Part shown: piece by piece, positions 31,992 to 44,219 of the stretch
Layout of the letters: each line of letters opens with the position of its first letter
Position numbering within the stretch: the stretch's first letter is position 1
Assembly (NCBI GenBank): GCA_039707465.1
Contig: CM077652.1
Coordinates: 37,647,118 to 37,711,117 of the forward strand
DNA length: 64,000 nucleotides
DNA from: Rhabdophis nuchalis
Taxonomy: Eukaryota > Chordata > Lepidosauria > Squamata > Natricidae
Direction of reading: 5' to 3'
Translations under genes and position numbers: made by a program
Notes under the pieces: model-generated
Databases searched by the model: none
The model's input: only the letters and a program-made list of their open reading frames with translations
Told to the model about the DNA's origin: nothing

Positions 31992-32605
31992 TGTTGTGGC
32001 CCACCAGCTGCCAGCAGAGCTGGTGGCAGTATCGGACAACGAGGAGGTTGGGGAGGAACGTGGGCCAGTGCTGGAGCCTGGGGAAGGCTCTGACGGATGC
32101 TCAGTGTCGAACACAGAGACAGAGACAGGGCCATCTAGCATTTCCCAGCCTCTGGAGAGGCAGCTGCCTTTGGAGGCTGAGTGAGGAGGAAGGACAGCTG
32201 GGGCCTGTTCCAGATGCACGTATCCGCAGAGCAGATAGGAGAGGTGAACAACAGAGGACAAGGAGTCAACTCAGGAAGTAAAGCAAACGTGGATGCTGAA
32301 TTGCCCCTTCTTGGCTGGGGAATAAATAGAAGGAAAGAGGAGGTCGTAGGAGACAACAGTTCACATTCCTGGAGTTTTTGCTCGTTGTGTTTTGTGCCAC
32401 AAAGACTGTCTTGCCAGAACTTAATTTACAGCCTTGCAATTATTGTACTGAAGTGATAAGGTCGGCTGCTGCACTTAACTCCTTGCAGGACTCTTGCCTG
32501 GACTTTCGGTGGGTGAATGCCATTAATTCACAGGAAATAAACAAAGAGGGGGGTTTATTGGCGAAGGACTCCGTCTCTTGCTTCTGCTAAGGCTGGGTCA
32601 GAACA
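31992..32605 (+). mobile_element. Solo LTR (614 bp) of an unidentified LTR retrotransposon
   Basis: It starts TGTTGTGGCCC and ends GGGTCAGAACA; these ends are 9 of 11 complementary and give TG...CA. The flanking 5-mers CTGAC (31987-31991) and TTGAC (32606-32610) agree at 4 of 5 positions, an aged target duplication. AATAAA motifs lie at 32321 and near 32537. An acidic open frame without ATG runs from the LTR start to a TGA at 32182-32184. No internal region remains, so it likely formed by LTR-LTR recombination. Confidence 0.7.
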
Positions 32606-33179
32606 TTGACTGCTGGAGGTGAAAGGGGAGGGAAAGGCCTCTGGAAGGAAGCAGGCATGGCGCTGGGAGGGGGCTATGAAAGGAGCCCGTGACTTTTCAG
32701 AGCGGACTCTACCTCATCAAGGTCACATCCATCTTTGCCTATTCTCTAATGCCCAGCTTATTGCAAATAAATAGGATGAACCTAGAACCCTTACTACACA
32801 AAAGCAAGAATGATTTCATAGGTGTAACTCAGAGGGACTGGAACATCCAATGAAAACAGAGAATTTCTCAAAAAGGACAGAAATAGAAGACGGGCAGAAA
32901 AACACGGTGCGTTGAAAGAAGCTGCTTGTTTCAGAAATCCAAGTGAAGGACGTTGGTGGGAGGAATAATTCCTAGAGGAAAAGAAGATCCAGGGAAGGCA
33001 ACACTTCTGCTGGCAACTACTGTGGTCCACCCAACCAAAGGGAAGATGTGGATGACACTTTTCAAAAGCAAACTGGAGATCTGTCAAAGAGGCTTGAAGT
33101 AAGAGGACAGGAGAATGTAATGACCTAATATCTGTTGGGAGGTGACTAGTTGTTAATTTTATTGGCAGCTACATTGAGT

Positions 33180-34510
33180 GTGGTCCAATGTGAATCTTGG
33201 ATTTCAAAAAGAAGAAATCAGATCTGCGATAAGGAGGATGCAATGAAAGGGGAGGTGAATGGGAAAAGATGGGTTGGAATTCTCACAAAAGGAGCTACTG
33301 AACCATAGTTGCAAACAGTGAGGAAAAACTGGTGGCTTGTTGGCCGCAGAAGTGAGTCTGGGGGAAGGTCAGAGAACAAACACAGATAGCCTCAAACTGC
33401 TAACCGAGGGCATCCAGAAATCCCTGCTGGAGATGAGTGGCGTTTAGCAAAGGATGTCAGGAACCACAAACGGGGATGCTTTGAATCAACTAAAGGAAAG
33501 ATTCCGCTCACCAGCTGCTCAGTGAAGGTGGCTGCGTGCTAGCAGGCAGTACAGACAAAGCTATTGTGGCCCTCCTACTCTGGGCCATTCTTCTCCAGCA
33601 AAAAATAAGGTTTCCTATCAGCCAACTGAAGAGGCAGGATTAACCCTTGGGCAAGGAATGCTTCTTTCAATGAAGGAATGAGCTGAAAGCCTGCCCAAAC
33701 TCTTTAAACGTTTCCTTTGAGAAATCCTGCTGAAGTGCCAGATGATTGAGGAGGGCAGATGTTCCCCTGTCTTCCAAAAGTGGTAAAGAGAAGATTCAGC
33801 AAGCAACAGAGCAGTCAGACTCCCACTCATCACTCAGAAGATTCAGTGTGATAAAAAGACCGACTTGAAAGCAGCTTGAAAATAATGTGAGAGTTAATAG
33901 AAGTCAGCATGTATTTGTCAAGAACAAATAGCAGTAGCCCTTAGACTTATATACCGCTTCACAGTGCTTTCCAGCCCACTCTAAGTGGTCTACAGAGTCA
34001 GCCTCTTGCCCCCCAACAATCTGGGTCTTCATTTGACCCACCTCGGAAGGACAGGAGGCTGAGTCAACCTTGAGCCTGGTGAGAATTGAACTGCCAAATT
34101 GCAGGCAGCCGGTAGTCAGGAGACGTAGCCTGCAGTACTGCATTCCAGTCTCTGCGCTACTGTGGTTCTTTATATTAACCTGATCACATTTTTCATCAGG
34201 TAGATTGTGGGAATGTTGTAGAGGTGATATATCTTGCTTTCATCCAGTTTTGAAGGATTTCCCCATTACAGTCTAATTAGCAACCTAGTTGAGTGTGCTG
34301 GATTGGCATGACAATTAAGAAAAGAACGTGCCCCAAATGCTGTATTCAGACACATTCAGTGGGTTCACTGGATGAACACATATTCAGTGTCCATCCAGTG
34401 CCCTCCCCTCTCCATGTTCTGACTGCTTTCCTCTTCAACATTTGGAGGAAGAGGTTGGGAGGAAGGTTGCAGATGACACGATATTGGGGTAGGAGACATG
34501 CAATTTGCTA
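33180..34510 (+). pseudogene. CR1 LINE ORF2, decayed, with SINE inserted
   Basis: Broken plus-strand frames carry CR1 features: AEVPDD near 33730, NNVRVNRSQHVFVKN near 33885-33925, then after the SINE the KCCIQTHSVGSLDEH block and an ADDT motif near 34470 (the reverse transcriptase catalytic site). Stops are frequent. Orientation is opposite to the CR1 copy that follows at 34745. Confidence 0.7.
33926..34165 (-). mobile_element. tRNA-derived SINE, copy 3, inserted in CR1
   Basis: This is the best-preserved copy. The minus-strand head is TAGCGCAGAGACTGG (A-box), the B-box region is AGTTCAATTCT (34082-34092), and the tail is GCTACTGCTATT at the low-coordinate end. CR1 coding sequence lies on both sides. 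Confidence 0.85.
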
Positions 34511-34744
34511 AAGAGTATTTTTCCAAAAGAGATCTTGGATTGTCGTTGTTTGCAGAGTGAATGTAAGTCATTAGTGTAGCATGGGTGCAAAAACAGCACA
34601 TGCCATCCTGGACAGCTATTGTGCTGCAGATGGCCACTTATCTCGTCACAAGTAGCAGCAGGAAGAAAGGTTATTTGTTCCCTGCTGCAGCTGCAATGGA
34701 TGTCTTCATTGGCAAGGAAGCGAAGCGGGTTCTCAGGGATTCCC

Positions 34745-35480
34745 GTAGAATCAGAGAACGTAAGAGTTGTGAGGGATCTTGGAGACCTTCTAGTCCTCCA
34801 GTTCCACAGACAGCAGAAGGATCCCCTACTGCAGCTTTCCAGCCTGTGTTTCAAGTTCTCCAGGGAAGCGGAAACCATCCCTTCCCAGGCAGGCTCTTGT
34901 ACAGTCTACTCTAGCCACCCCCCCCCCCCCCCGGATCGATAATGGCAATTAACTTCCTTATCATTTAACTCCATTGCTCCTTTTCCTGTCTTCTGGAACC
35001 TTTCCCCATTTTTTCCCTTCTCTTTAACTAAACACAGCTGGACCAATACCTGGAATTGCTCTTCATGTTTCCTTCTTTCACCAACGTTATTTCTTTCTTC
35101 TAGATAGGTGCAGCATTTTCCTAAAACGAAATGCCCAGAATTAGACACAATTGTCTAGGTGTGATCGAACCAGTGCAAAAGGGCAATGATCACCTCTTGA
35201 TCTTGACCTTCTGCCTATGGGGTCACTGCCTTTGTATCCCATTGTTGGCTCAGGTTCAGCCTGTGAACACCCAAGCAACCCAGACCTTTTCCTCACCTAC
35301 TGCTGCCTGGTGCGACTCCTTCCATCCTTTGGCCACACTTTTGGTCTTCCTATTCAGGAGTTTGCCTTCATCGCTGCTGAAACTCCGTTTGGCTAGCCTG
35401 GCTGGTCCAGATCCTCCTGAATCCTCTTATTGAGGGGTTTTTGCTAGCCCGCCTGTCTTTGTCTCACTTGCAAATTTGAG
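34745..35480 (-). pseudogene. CR1 LINE, 3' half, reversed
   Basis: It begins with a GAATCAGAGAACGTAAGAG-type CR1 terminus. Later segments (GCCCAGAATTAGACACAATT, TTGTTGGCTCAGGTTCAGCC) match the reversed CR1 reverse-transcriptase region I recognise in birds and reptiles. A 15-base C-run at 34918-34932 interrupts it. Confidence 0.75.
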
Positions 35481-35489
35481 ACTCTAACC

Positions 35490-38400
35490 TTTGGCGCAAG
35501 TGATTTATAAATATAAATCACAAATATGTCCTGGTGACTCCAGGATAGAATGGCACACAGTATTCACTTCTTTCCCGTTTGATGTGCAACTTTGTTGTAG
35601 GGTTGTTCAACACCCCACCACCCTCTCCCCACTGATGGCAGCATGGAGCAGCCACATGTTGTCATTTCTCCACTAGGGGTCTGTTGAGTGAGTCTGTTGA
35701 ACCCTTGGCTTGTGCCCTGCAGCCGTGCATTCCCCTCGTGAGCTAAACTGCTCAGGCTGCTTGCGAAAGGCTTCTCCCTGGCAAGCCCACGCTGGCTCTT
35801 GCCAACCAGGCGTTCTTGGCTAAATGGTCACCTGTTCCAGTCTTCCCGCCTCAGTGGCCAGGCTCCAGTTACTTGGCTCTTCTTTCTCCCTTTATGAAGC
35901 CAAGAACAATACCCTTGCCCTTCTCCAACCTCTGAGTGGATTTGCACTCTGATTTCCCAGCCACCAAAGGGCCTGCAGCCCTCCTTCCCTCCCTGGACAG
36001 AAAAGGCGAGGCCTCATTTGCAAGCAGGGGGGGCGTGCGTGGGCTGGACTGGCTGAGTCATGGACCTTCTCTGTGGACTGCACAATAGCCTGGAGAAGCC
36101 CTCTTTCGGCCTGGCCTCTTCCTCCCGGTCTTTGATCAAAATAGTGATGAAGGCAGAATATTTTGAATTGCTGCTTCAAATGTTTACAGAGCCTCTCAAC
36201 ACCCCTGTAAGGTAGACCAGTATCCCCGGCTGGGGAGAAGCTGCACAAGTGTGGCTACTTACGTTTCCACAGACAGCTGGCAGTTGAAACCCAATCTTTT
36301 TCAAAAAGGCTACAATCTCAACCCAGTTATAATTAACCAAAGTAGGTTTCATTGGAAAAGAGTGAATTGTTCCGCAATGTTGACGGCCTTGGAAAAACAT
36401 CTCCAAAGCGAAGTTCTTGAAGAGCTGTGAAGAGCTCATCTTCACGGGGAATTATGGCTCTCTGCAGAGCCAGAAGTTGATCTGAAGCTGTACCCCAGAT
36501 GTCTGGTTGCTTGAACCATGGCTTGTGATCTTGGGGAGGTTCACAGAATGATCCCACCTCTGCCAAAGCCAGGGAGGGTCGGCTGCTCTCTGAGGACCCC
36601 AGCCCCCTTCTGGGCTCTGAGGCATCCCTGCTCTGCTTCTGGGTCAGGGGGCCCAAAGAGCCATGAGTGGCCATAGGCCTAGCAAGGACCTGCAGAGCAG
36701 CCTGCGTTGACTGAAGGAGGGTCTAGTCAGCTCTAGGGACGGAAGGGGTTCTGCACTTCTGGGGGGACTCAGCCAGCGAGGTGCCATTCGCCACTTGGGG
36801 TTCTTTTGCCCTCTGAAGGCTGCTCAGTCTTGTGGCAATGTTGATTTCACCAATGGGAGCTGCAAAGGGCAAAGGGCCAGTCTGTCCAGGGCCGAGATGG
36901 AGCTCCTGCCACCCCGCTCGCCCCAGCTGTGAATTAGTGAGTGAATTAGTGAATTCATTTCTCGCAGGCCTGTAATTAAATGCAGCACAGCCACGAGACA
37001 AAAACCGCAGTTAAAATCACAGTATAAAATAAGGGCTTTTAGACTAAAAGGCTCGGGACAAATAATAAAATCAACAACTGTACAAATTAGTTTCTTTATT
37101 TTAAATTTTAATGTCTTCATAAAGGCAAGGCGTGTTTTAGTGTGTGTGTTTTTAAAAAAAGCATCGAGAGGTTTGGTTCCAAATGTGATTCTGCTGGGAG
37201 AATGGCTGGTGAGGCTCCCTCAGAGGAACGAATGCCCACACGCCCTGCTGGGCCTTGGGGAGCCCATGGAGATGGAAAGCTGCAGCCTTCACCCAGTGGC
37301 AAAGGGCCTTGCCAGGCCATCTCTGGGCCACAGGCATTTGGCGCCCGATCCCATCGCCCCCCTTCCCTCCACCTCCACACCTGGGCCGCAGGAGGGTGGC
37401 CGAGGAGCCTCTGATGCCCGTTTGTTCAGTGCCCTGAGCCCCGTTGGCTTTCTTCGTGCAGAGCCAGCCGGTTGCTGGAGAGCAGCCCCTGCATTATTCA
37501 TGGGCTGATAAGGGTTGCTGAGCCAATAAATAATAGATCCATAGAATAGAGAGGGATTAATGATCTCTGCTCAGAGAAGGAGCCGTGGAGGGGGGGGGTC
37601 CCCGCATTGCCCGGCTTCCTCTGCTGGGGAGGCACTCTCATTCCCGGGCATAATTTGCAGCCGGCGAGAGGCCACTTGGTATCTCTTCTCCTCCTTGCAA
37701 AGGCCTGCCAGGCTCTGAGAGGCTGCCCATCCCTGATCTGGGCCGGTCGTGGCAGAGGCAGCCCAGTTCCCCCTAGAGGGGAGGGGACCGGATGCTGCTC
37801 CTGCACAAGGACTGTGGGCCGTGTTTCCCAGCCCATCTGGGGGCGACTGCAGATGGTCACGAGCCATCCTCTCCCCCAGGACGAAGCCTTGGCTGACCTG
37901 AGCAGCTCCCTGGGGTGCCTGCTACTGTCCTGGCACCCCCTTTGGACGGTGCCCCACGCCGGCAGCATGGAAAGGGCTTCTGTGGGGAGGCAGCTGCCAA
38001 GAATTGGACTTGCCAGAGGCCTGGTTGTAGGTTGGGCACCATTTGGTGCGCCTGGGAGGTCTGGCGGATCTTGGTTGAGAGTCCAAGAGGGGCCCATCGC
38101 CTCACCCAGCCTCAAGAGTGGGCAACTCGGCCTCCCTGTCTCTGCCCATCAGGAGCACTGGGCACGACCACTCTCCCCAAGGGGGCAGCGGCCATCATCA
38201 GCTGCTGGGCTGGGAGGATTCCGCAGACCCCAGAGAGCTCTCTCGGACGCAGCTCTCGGCCGGGGGAGGCGGCCATTTTGCGACGCAGCGACACACGGCC
38301 TGTGGCAGCAGCTCGGCCATCGGGTGTGGGCCAGGCTCCCTCGCCTCCATAAGCACCCTAGATTTTATTGGGGTCCCTGGAAGGCCAGCAGGGCCTCATT

Positions 38401-39235
38401 TCCCTCCAGGTTCTCGTGGGTGCTCCCCACACAGCGCAAGGCGAGAGCGCTTCCTTCAGGGCCCCTTTGGTTAAACAGCCAGAAGTCTGTGGAGTCGTGC
38501 AAAGCGCAACCGCGATTGCAGGCGGCCGGAGCCTTCCTGGGGCGCCTCCCTGCTCAGCTGCCGCTGTTGCGGAGTAAAAATTCGTCATTTCAAGCTGAAT
38601 TAAGTGGGTGAGTGTGAGATCAACATGACAAAGATGAGTGGGTGGTGTTGAAGAGAAATACAGATTCCACTCGGGACGTGTCCCTTTGGTGAAAGTCCTG
38701 ACGCGGCTTTTCGCAGCCCGCCCACAGCCCTCTCCCCACCCCTCCCCAGGCGATGCTTCTCTGCCCCAGACGCTTCCCTTCCTTGCCAAGAGGGCCAGGG
38801 CGAGCGAGGAGCCTGGGCAGAGCGAAAAGGGGGTTCGGGCACCAAGGAAGGGAAAAGAGAAGCTGGGAAATGAGCAGAAACACAGGGTCCCAGGAGGGCC
38901 AGGCCTTGGGAAAGGTTTGCGGGCGGTTTGCAAACCATCTCTGCAAAAAGGGTCTGGGGTGTGTGTCAAAGGGTGCTGAGCGCAGGAGAGCGTCTTGCAT
39001 GAGGGGAGGGCTTTTAGGTGGGTGGGGAGCCAGATGGCATCCTGGGAGCAGAGGAAGCCTTGCACTTCTGCTTCTCTGCAGGGCCAGGGGGAGGAACAGC
39101 TGACTGGTGGCCAGATGCAGCCCATCATTCCTGGCCGAGCCACAGCTGCCCCCACATTGTTGTCCAGGCAAGATTGAGGGGAGCTGGTTGTGCTTCAGAG
39201 CCCGGCGTCTTCTGAGGCAGGCAAGGGGGCTTCTG
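35490..39235. other. GC-rich, repeat-poor interval with no gene recognised
   Basis: Long open frames (for example 37607-38611, 334 codons) overlap one another on both strands, as expected from few stops in GC-rich DNA. None shows a domain I know. AT-rich islands at 36930-37130, 37480-37570 and 38570-38640 contain TAATTA/ATTTA-type motifs within GC-rich surroundings and are candidate conserved non-coding elements. Confidence 0.45.
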
Positions 39236-39240
39236 GATGC

Positions 39241-39272
<32 letters not shown>
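39241..39272. repeat. CAGG tetranucleotide microsatellite
   Basis: Eight units. Confidence 0.95.
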
Positions 39273-39273
<1 letters not shown>

Positions 39274-39689
39274 CCTCTCTGCTTGGTGCAAAGAAGTTTC
39301 CTTTTTACTGGGGAGGCGCTCAAGCAGACTGTCTGTGGCTGATGGGTCAGTGAGTCATGAAGGACGTTGGCCAAAGGGGGCTTGCAAAGCTGCTCTTGGT
39401 CCCCTCAAGATGGACCCAGGCGCTGCCTGAATAGGAGGGAATAGGAAGGCAGTGGGGGAACCCCCAGTGGTGGGGGGCCGTGTGAGAAAGAGGCTGCCAG
39501 GAGAAGGTCCAGGCCCACCCAGGAGAGAGGAGTCAACTCCCCCTCCCCCGTTTATCTGTCCTGTCAGGATTCATAGGAGGGGGCATGTGTGCGCTGGATC
39601 TGTATGCTAAGGAGCTCCATTGGGCGGGACCCAGAAAGAGCCTTTTTGGCTGGGGCCCTGGCCACTGAAAGACCCCCCCTCCCCAGGTG

Positions 39690-40152
39690 AGATTTGCCCG
39701 TATCCGTTGTTCTTCTGGAAATCCAGAAGACCGTCTCGTGCCCCATACATCCCTTAGACCGATACGCTCCCACAGAGAGGGCCTTCTCAGGGTGCCGTCG
39801 GCTGGACAATGCCGACTGGCGACACCCAGGGAAAGGCCCTTTTCTGTGGCAGGCCCTGCCCTTTGGAACGACCTACCCCCTGAACTCCGGACCATCACCG
39901 ACCTCCGCCTCTTCCGCCAATGTCTAAAGACATACTTTTTTCATCAAGCCGGCCTAGCCTAACCTCCCATGGGGACTGTAGAAAAGTTTTAAATTGGGTT
40001 TTAATTAATAATTGGTTTTAGCACAGGTTTGGGATTTAATATATATTTTAAATTATTTATGTTCTATTTTTGTATGTTTTTTAAATCTCCTGTGCGCCGC
40101 CCTGGGTCCTTTGCGGAGAAGGGCGGGATATAAATGTAATAAATAAATAAAT
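39690..40152 (+). mobile_element. L2-like LINE 3' end: ORF2 C-terminus plus 3' UTR
   Basis: The plus frame ending near 39957 includes FSVAGPALWNDLPPELR and LFRQCLKTYFFHQAG, the common C-terminus of L2-like LINE proteins, with a stop at TAA near 39960. The 3' UTR ends with GGGCGGGATATAAATG and an AATA-rich tail. It is 5'-truncated. The intact reading to the natural stop suggests a fairly recent copy. Confidence 0.85.
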
Positions 40153-40542
40153 CCCTTGAAAGCTGAGGTTTTTTTCAGCAGCCTTGGGGATCACATTAAA
40201 ATGTGGATTATTAGGATGCTGGTCTTACTTAAATTATCTTGATGGTTATTTATATTTAAGGTTTTTTGTTTTTAATAGTTGTTTAAACTTACTTTTAGTG
40301 GTTTATCTTATACACTACCAGTTACCTTTGTGAGATGGTTGATGATACATAGACAGGTGGGTGGGTGGGTGGGTGGATGGATGGGATCGGACAGACCCAG
40401 AGGGAGGCCTCCAGCAGAGGGAGGAGAAGGGCAGCTGTGCTGGAGATTCAAGAAGGGGCATCTGGTGCAGGAGAGATTCTGATTCTGGGAGCATTAATGC
40501 TTGAGAAATGGAAGCCAAGATTTCCCTGCAAAAGGGCTGCTT

Positions 40543-40635
40543 CTTCCTTCCTTCCTTCCTTCCTTCCTTCCTTCCTTCCTTCCTTCCTTCCTTCCTTCCT
40601 TCCTTCCTTCCTTCCTTCCTTCCTTCCTTCCTTCC
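40543..40635. repeat. TTCC tetranucleotide microsatellite
   Basis: About 23 uninterrupted units, the complement of the GGAA motif at 13175. It is the longest microsatellite in the window and lies close to a TGGG array at 40359-40377. Confidence 0.97.
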
Positions 40636-40639
40636 AAGC

Positions 40640-43600
40640 GGGGCTGGATTCTTGAGCTGCTGCAGAAGACCAGCAGTTCCCGCAGGGCTGGGATGGGGGA
40701 AAGCGTGGTGCAAAGTGGGCCCCTCCCTGGGGGTGCTTGTGCTCCGAGGGGCGCCCCTTGGGGCAGGGCAGTGGGAGGAAGGCTGGGCCCCTGCAGACGC
40801 TGCCTCCGCCCAACCGCCGGCTGCAGAAGGGACCTGCTTCTTCCCCGTCCATGCCCATCACAACCCGCGGCCTCTGGTGACCCTGAACCGCCTGGCTTTA
40901 AAGGAAATTAATGAGCCCCCAGCACCCCCCCTCAGAGCTCTTAAAATAAAGGCTGGGTTATTAAAGATGAAGTAGGCAGCCTCGGAGCATGCATTGCAGG
41001 AACGAGAGTCATTAAACATTTAGCAGAAGTTGTAAATAAATCAAGCAAATTAGAATCATATGTAAAATACCATAAACACAGAAACACAGTAATTCTGCGA
41101 AATATTAAATGAAAATAATATTTTTTTTATTTCTGGAGGAGTTTGACTAGAAAATTGCATCCCTGCCAAGTCTAGCAAAGGGCCGTGTGGCTGCTTCATG
41201 GGGAGGGGGGGGGGCATGGGGGAGGGACGATGGGCAGGGAAGGAAACGCATGAGGAGATACAGGGGGAAGGACCGTTGGAAGCCTGGAAGGAAGGATGCT
41301 CCTATTTGGGGAGGAAGGAAGGAGGAGGGGGCTGGGATCGGCCCAAAGGGAAGGCTGGCAGCTTTGAAAGAAGGAACAGGAGGGAGAAAAGGATTGGAAT
41401 GGAAAGGTTAGGCAGTCGTGTTTGCAAATGAAGGGTTTCAGGAGGAAAACGTTTCAGGAGACCAAGAGGAGGCTGGACAGCTTACAGACCAAATCAAAGA
41501 AATCAAAACTAATCCAGATGCAATCGATGGGCTCTTGGAAGATCCTGCTGTCCACAGAACTGCTCCTGGAGAACTTCAGCCCCAACTCTCTGTAGGCGAT
41601 TGGGGAGCCCTCGGCGAACAAGCTGAGCTGAGAAGGCTGCCTGGGTGGCTCAGATGGGCTCTTTTTCAGGTCCCCCAAAAGAGAAGAAACGGGGCTGCAA
41701 CTTGGCCTCAAACATCCGTCAGCCCACAAATTGCCTTCCGGACACACGTGGACAGGTTCCTTGACCAGGAACATCTCACTCCCAGGGCAGGTCCCTCCCA
41801 CCCTTGCAAGGCCTCTGAGAAGCAGATTCATCCAGCCAAAGAGCCCAGAGTGTCAGCAAGAGTGTGTAAGGGTTGCAGGTAAATTGGTCAAAGAGCTCCT
41901 TGGAGAAATTTCACACCCCTGGAACATGGTGAGGTCAAGCCTCCCCTTTGTGACTCGTGGGTGGATTTAGCCTGGCAGACCAGGATGACATGGAGAAGTT
42001 ACTTTCTCTTCCGGGCCCTCTTGTGTGCTCTGGAAGTCCAGCAGCTCCTCAGAAGATTTGCCCAACCTCCTCTGCTCCTCAGCAGGGGGCCGACGTGTTT
42101 CTGGAGCTTTCCGTATAGCAGAGGGGGGGGCTTCCAAGGAAGGACAAAAAGGACGACAATCTGCAAAAGTGTGGTGGAAAAGAATGCAACACTCAGTACT
42201 TTGGGGGGGGGGAATCTCTCCCAGCTGTTGATCCCCTTGGCAGAGAAGAATTCCATGAGGTTCCTTGGAAGACGGAAGGCCTGTCTGTGCACAAGGAACC
42301 CCCAGGCCGAAGATTCACAAGCGAGGGAGAACCCTGTGGAAGCGCTGCTCTTCTTCCTCCCTTCCTCCCAGCCAGGGTGCTTTGCAGGCCCCCAGAAGGC
42401 CTTCCTCAGTGGCTGGAGAAGGGGAAGCTTTGAATCCAAGCATCAAAGGGAATTGGATTCAGGGAAGCTTTGATCAGATCTCCCATGCAGGCAGATAAGC
42501 AATTGAAGCCGCTTCCAAGAAGGGCTTCACAGAAACCACCCTAGTTGTGTTTCTGGGCTCGTAAGGGACACAACGGAGCAGCGCCTGCTTTTCCCTCCCA
42601 AGAGGAAGGTTAGGGATGGGGGGAGGTGAACGAGCATGACTTGGACAGGAGCATCTGCCCCGTAAGAGTTCTTGTTCATCTCGGTCAGTCAGATCTTGGC
42701 AGGGAAGCAGCCGGCTAGGCTCACCACACGGCTCTCAGCTTCCCAAACCTCCCCCCCCCCACACACACACACAATTGTGCTCTCTCAGGCTGGTGGGTTT
42801 TGCACCTTGAGTTGGTTGGTCTCAGCTCAGCTCAGCTCCCGCTCTGCTCTGGGCTGAAGGAGGAGCAGCCCAGCACCAGCCTCTGCTCCGGTCTTCCTTG
42901 GAATGCTGCACACCTGGGGCAACAATGGAAGGGCCCAAGGGTGGCCGGAGCAGCTTCTCTCATTCAAGGCGCCAAAATAGTCATTTCCCGGTGGCCAGGC
43001 TGCCCCCCCCCCCTCCAGCAATTTCCCTAACCTGTTTCTGCTTCCTCCGCTAGCTGAGCCAGCCAGAGGGTCTCCAGCAGGGCAGAATCCTGGCTCAGCC
43101 GAAACTCTGGTTCTGACCTCCGGTCTCTGGAGGCTGCAGTGGTGCGGCTGCTTTGCCTCCTCTCCCTTGGAAAGGGTCCCGGGAAAGCCTTCCCACGTGC
43201 ACTGCTGCTTGATAGCATCCGGACGACACTTGCAGAGTTTCCCCTGAAGGACCTCCCCCCCCCCCCGACTTTCATCCTTTCCTGCCCCTAGGAAGAGGCT
43301 GCCTCTGCAGCCTTCGGATGCGTAGCTGCTTCTGATCAGATCTGGAAGGAAGCAGCTTGAATCAGAATGGCTGCCCTCTCATCTTGGCAATTCAAAGGGA
43401 AACCTGCCCTCAAACGCAAACGGCATCAAGACTTAATATTCAGACCTAACCAGTAATACACACAGAAGGGAAATGGGGGGCCGTGTTGTTTTTCTGCTTG
43501 CTCTCTTTTGAAAGTGATCCAAGAAAGTACAAAGAGGGGAGTCAATACCCAAATCCCTCTCTGCCTTCTGGTTGCACCCCCACCCCACCCCCACCCCCAC

Positions 43601-43885
43601 CCGTCTCCTGGCCTCTTCTCCCACCAGTTCCAAAATCTGGACTGGCTGGTGTTAATAGCTGGGCCTTAAGGACTTGGCAGAAAGCCAGCGGGTTTGGGGT
43701 TCTGGTGGTGGTGGGGTGCTGCAAAGGCCTGGTCCCCTGGGAGACAGGGCGACTTTCTGTAACGGAGGGACCTGCCCCGTGCCCCTCTTTCCAGGCCTGA
43801 TGGGATGCGTGGAGACATTGGAGGAAAGTGGCCCCCCAAATTACCTGGCCCCATGCCCTGAGGGGCTTTCTAGGGGAGAAGGGCA
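40640..43885. other. No gene recognised
   Basis: 40890-41140 is an AT-rich block (TTAATGAG, TTATTAAAG, AAATATTAAATG motifs) and a candidate conserved non-coding element. The remainder is GC-rich and unassigned. A CCCCACC-rich run at 43575-43602 could form a G-quadruplex on the minus strand. Confidence 0.4.
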
Positions 43886-43889
43886 TCCG

Positions 43890-44062
43890 GGAGTCCAGCA
43901 GCCGTTGGTGCAGCTCAGAAGGCAGAGCTGTAATGCCCATCGTTGCTTTTGCTGCCACGTTCTGGACCAATTTCAGCATCCAGGTATCCTTCAAAGGTCC
44001 CCCCGTTTGGAGGGCGTTGCAGGAGCTCCCTGAAGAGCTGACCAAAGCGTGAGTGACCGTGA
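43890..44062 (-). pseudogene. L2-like LINE reverse transcriptase fragment
   Basis: The minus-strand frame reads LKLVQNVAAKATMGITALPSELH, and upstream of that GGPLKD in place of the GLPLK block. It is the same domain as at 29160-29500 but more diverged. Confidence 0.65.
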
Positions 44063-44063
44063 G

Positions 44064-44213
44064 GGTCCTTGGGGCTCTCTGAGCCTGGTTGTTTCCTGGC
44101 AGACGTTTCATTATCCGAACTAGTTATCGTCATTACTAGCATTGATTATGTTACCTAGGAGGGTCATGAAGCATCTGCAAAGAAACAACCAAGTTCACAG
44201 AGCACCAAGGACC
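44064..44213. repeat. Foldback element, two 60-bp inverted arms
   Basis: The left arm (44064-44123) starts GGTCCTTGGGGCTCTCTGAG. The right arm (44154-44213) ends CACCAAGGACC and its reverse complement matches the left arm at roughly 80 percent. A 30-base spacer separates them. A single arm of the same family is at 15338. Confidence 0.75.
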
Positions 44214-44219
44214 CCCCCC

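Noticed and set aside
37607..38611. 334-codon open frame on the plus strand
   Set aside because: Composition is that of stop-poor GC-rich DNA, overlapping frames exist on both strands, and no motif or exon signal supports it.
38358..39155. 265-codon minus-strand frame
   Set aside because: Same reasoning: mutually overlapping frames and no recognisable family.
39241..39272. Regularly repeated short units that might suggest a CRISPR array
   Set aside because: It is a plain tetranucleotide microsatellite with no spacers; other tandem arrays in the window are likewise simple.
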